This document shows, one piece after another, positions 33,445 through 34,014 of a stretch of DNA of 34,014 nt (positions are counted from its first letter, which is position 1; each line of letters opens with the position of its first letter). The position numbers were made by a program, and so were the translations under genes. The DNA comes from SAR202 cluster bacterium (GTDB lineage Bacteria > Chloroflexota > Dehalococcoidia > Lucifugimonadales > UBA2985), in the NCBI GenBank assembly GCA_009391535.1, contig VFHP01000016.1:1-34014 (forward strand), given 5' to 3'. Below the pieces are notes generated by a model. That model saw only the letters and a program-made list of their open reading frames with translations, was not told the DNA's origin and ran no database searches.

Positions 33445-33726
33445 GTCCAAAATAGTTAAATAATTAATTGGCGTCCGTCTTTTGGGTTATTTACCCAACT
33501 CATTTTAACTCACAAATCTGTAACCATCGTTTGAGTTTTAGATGTAGATTTTGAAGTCAGGATGCAAGGACAATTCGGAGGTGTGAGTCTTAGAAAATAC
33601 TGACGGTTAAAGAGCGGCATTAATTGTAATTTAATGACCCCGTTGTTGTGCCTAGATAAATTTTTTGTAGTGTCTAAGGTACTCGTATATGAGAGAGCCA
33701 TAGTACGAATCTAATTGAGGAGTAAT
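33445..33726 (+). promoter_or_regulatory. Long 5' leader of lipoprotein gene
   Basis: If the 33410 promoter is used, the transcript has about 280 untranslated bases. A 6-bp hairpin TTGGGT-TATTT-ACCCAA (33482-33498) is clear. A T-run (33660-33666) follows a less clear stem region. I recognise no known riboswitch. GAGG at 33717-33720 serves the ATG at 33727. Confidence 0.3.
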
Positions 33727-34014
33727 ATGTTAAGAAACATGTTGGGTAAGACCCAGTTTTTGGGTTCAATGATAGTGATACTAAGCATAGCGCTATTCGC
33801 AGTTGCTTGCGGTGGGGATGAAGAGCCCACGCCTGTTCCTGCAACAAGCGCACCCGTTGCAACTGCAGCACCTGCTGCAACTGCAGCACCTGCTGCAACA
33901 GCAGCACCAACCGAAGCACCTGCTGCGGTAGAGGAACCAGCGGTTGTAGAAGATAGTGATGAAGTTATTGCATTCCACGACGGACAGTGGGGTAGTAACT
34001 GGGTTCACTTGGCA
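33727..34014 (+). CDS. Solute-binding lipoprotein of an ABC transporter, 3' end outside window
   Basis: The visible 96 residues start with a lipoprotein signal (MIVILSIALFAVACGG, lipobox VAC) and a Pro/Ala/Thr-rich linker of three TAAPAA-type repeats. A mature domain begins IAFHDGQWGSNWVHLA. That opening resembles the first strand of glycine-betaine/osmoprotectant-type binding proteins (family with OpuAC), but the window ends before confirming motifs. Such Ala/Pro/Thr linkers are typical of Chloroflexota binding lipoproteins. GAGG lies 6 bases before the ATG. Confidence 0.7.
   Translation, partial: MLRNMLGKTQFLGSMIVILSIALFAVACGGDEEPTPVPATSAPVATAAPAATAAPAATAAPTEAPAAVEEPAVVEDSDEVIAFHDGQWGSNWVHLA
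33859..33908 (+). repeat. 18-bp tandem repeat in lipoprotein linker
   Basis: GCAACTGCAGCACCTGCT occurs twice exactly (33859-33876 and 33877-33894), followed by a partial third copy. It encodes the ATAAPA linker and could vary in copy number by slippage. Confidence 0.8.

Overview
The window is AT-rich bacterial chromosome with short intergenic gaps and genes on both strands. I infer a marine or groundwater Chloroflexota lineage (SAR202/Dehalococcoidia-like). The clues are a DUF1800/NHL/DUF1501 operon, a DUF6295 protein, a lipoprotein with a Pro/Ala/Thr-rich linker, and a GAAC-N4-GTTC type LexA box. This rests on gene content seen by eye, not on a phylogeny. I see no phage, integrase, insertion sequence, CRISPR array or rRNA.

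Layout. 1-867: the 3' end of a membrane protein gene, a strong terminator and a small cupin. 921-5586: an SOS-controlled translesion cassette, ImuB-like protein / DUF6504-like protein / DnaE2, behind a promoter whose spacer holds a palindromic LexA box. 5624-8905 (minus): a secreted six-repeat helical protein followed by an OmpR-type response regulator and a membrane histidine kinase whose reading frames overlap. 9053-9946: an orphan beta-class DNA methyltransferase. 10051-13693: the DUF1800, NHL-propeller, DUF1501 operon, with no export signals. 13717-14355 (minus): an AlkA-like glycosylase. 14385-15595: a kelch lipoprotein gene broken by a stop and a frameshift. 15620-17231: small hypothetical and zinc-ribbon genes and a YfcE-like phosphoesterase. 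17432-19633: a CBS-pair protein, a VIT1/CCC1-type transporter gene with one in-frame stop, and a CaCA exchanger. 19693-23673: a two-domain M16 peptidase and a divergent M42 aminopeptidase.

23700-30013 (minus) is a housekeeping block: acpS, nnr, coaX, coaBC, a CAT-anticodon tRNA, typA, and then a structured, terminator-ended RNA candidate. It groups pantothenate-to-CoA synthesis with the enzyme that uses CoA to activate acyl carrier protein, plus NAD(P)HX repair. On the plus strand follow folD, queA, a dienelactone-hydrolase-like protein and a DUF6295 protein. The window closes with a promoter, a leader of about 280 nt and the start of a solute-binding lipoprotein gene.

Most worth a second look: the export-signal-free DUF1800/NHL/DUF1501 operon, the unassigned RNA after typA, the repeat protein next to the two-component system, the ImuA-less mutasome cassette, and two genes broken by very few bases, which are either true decay or assembly error.
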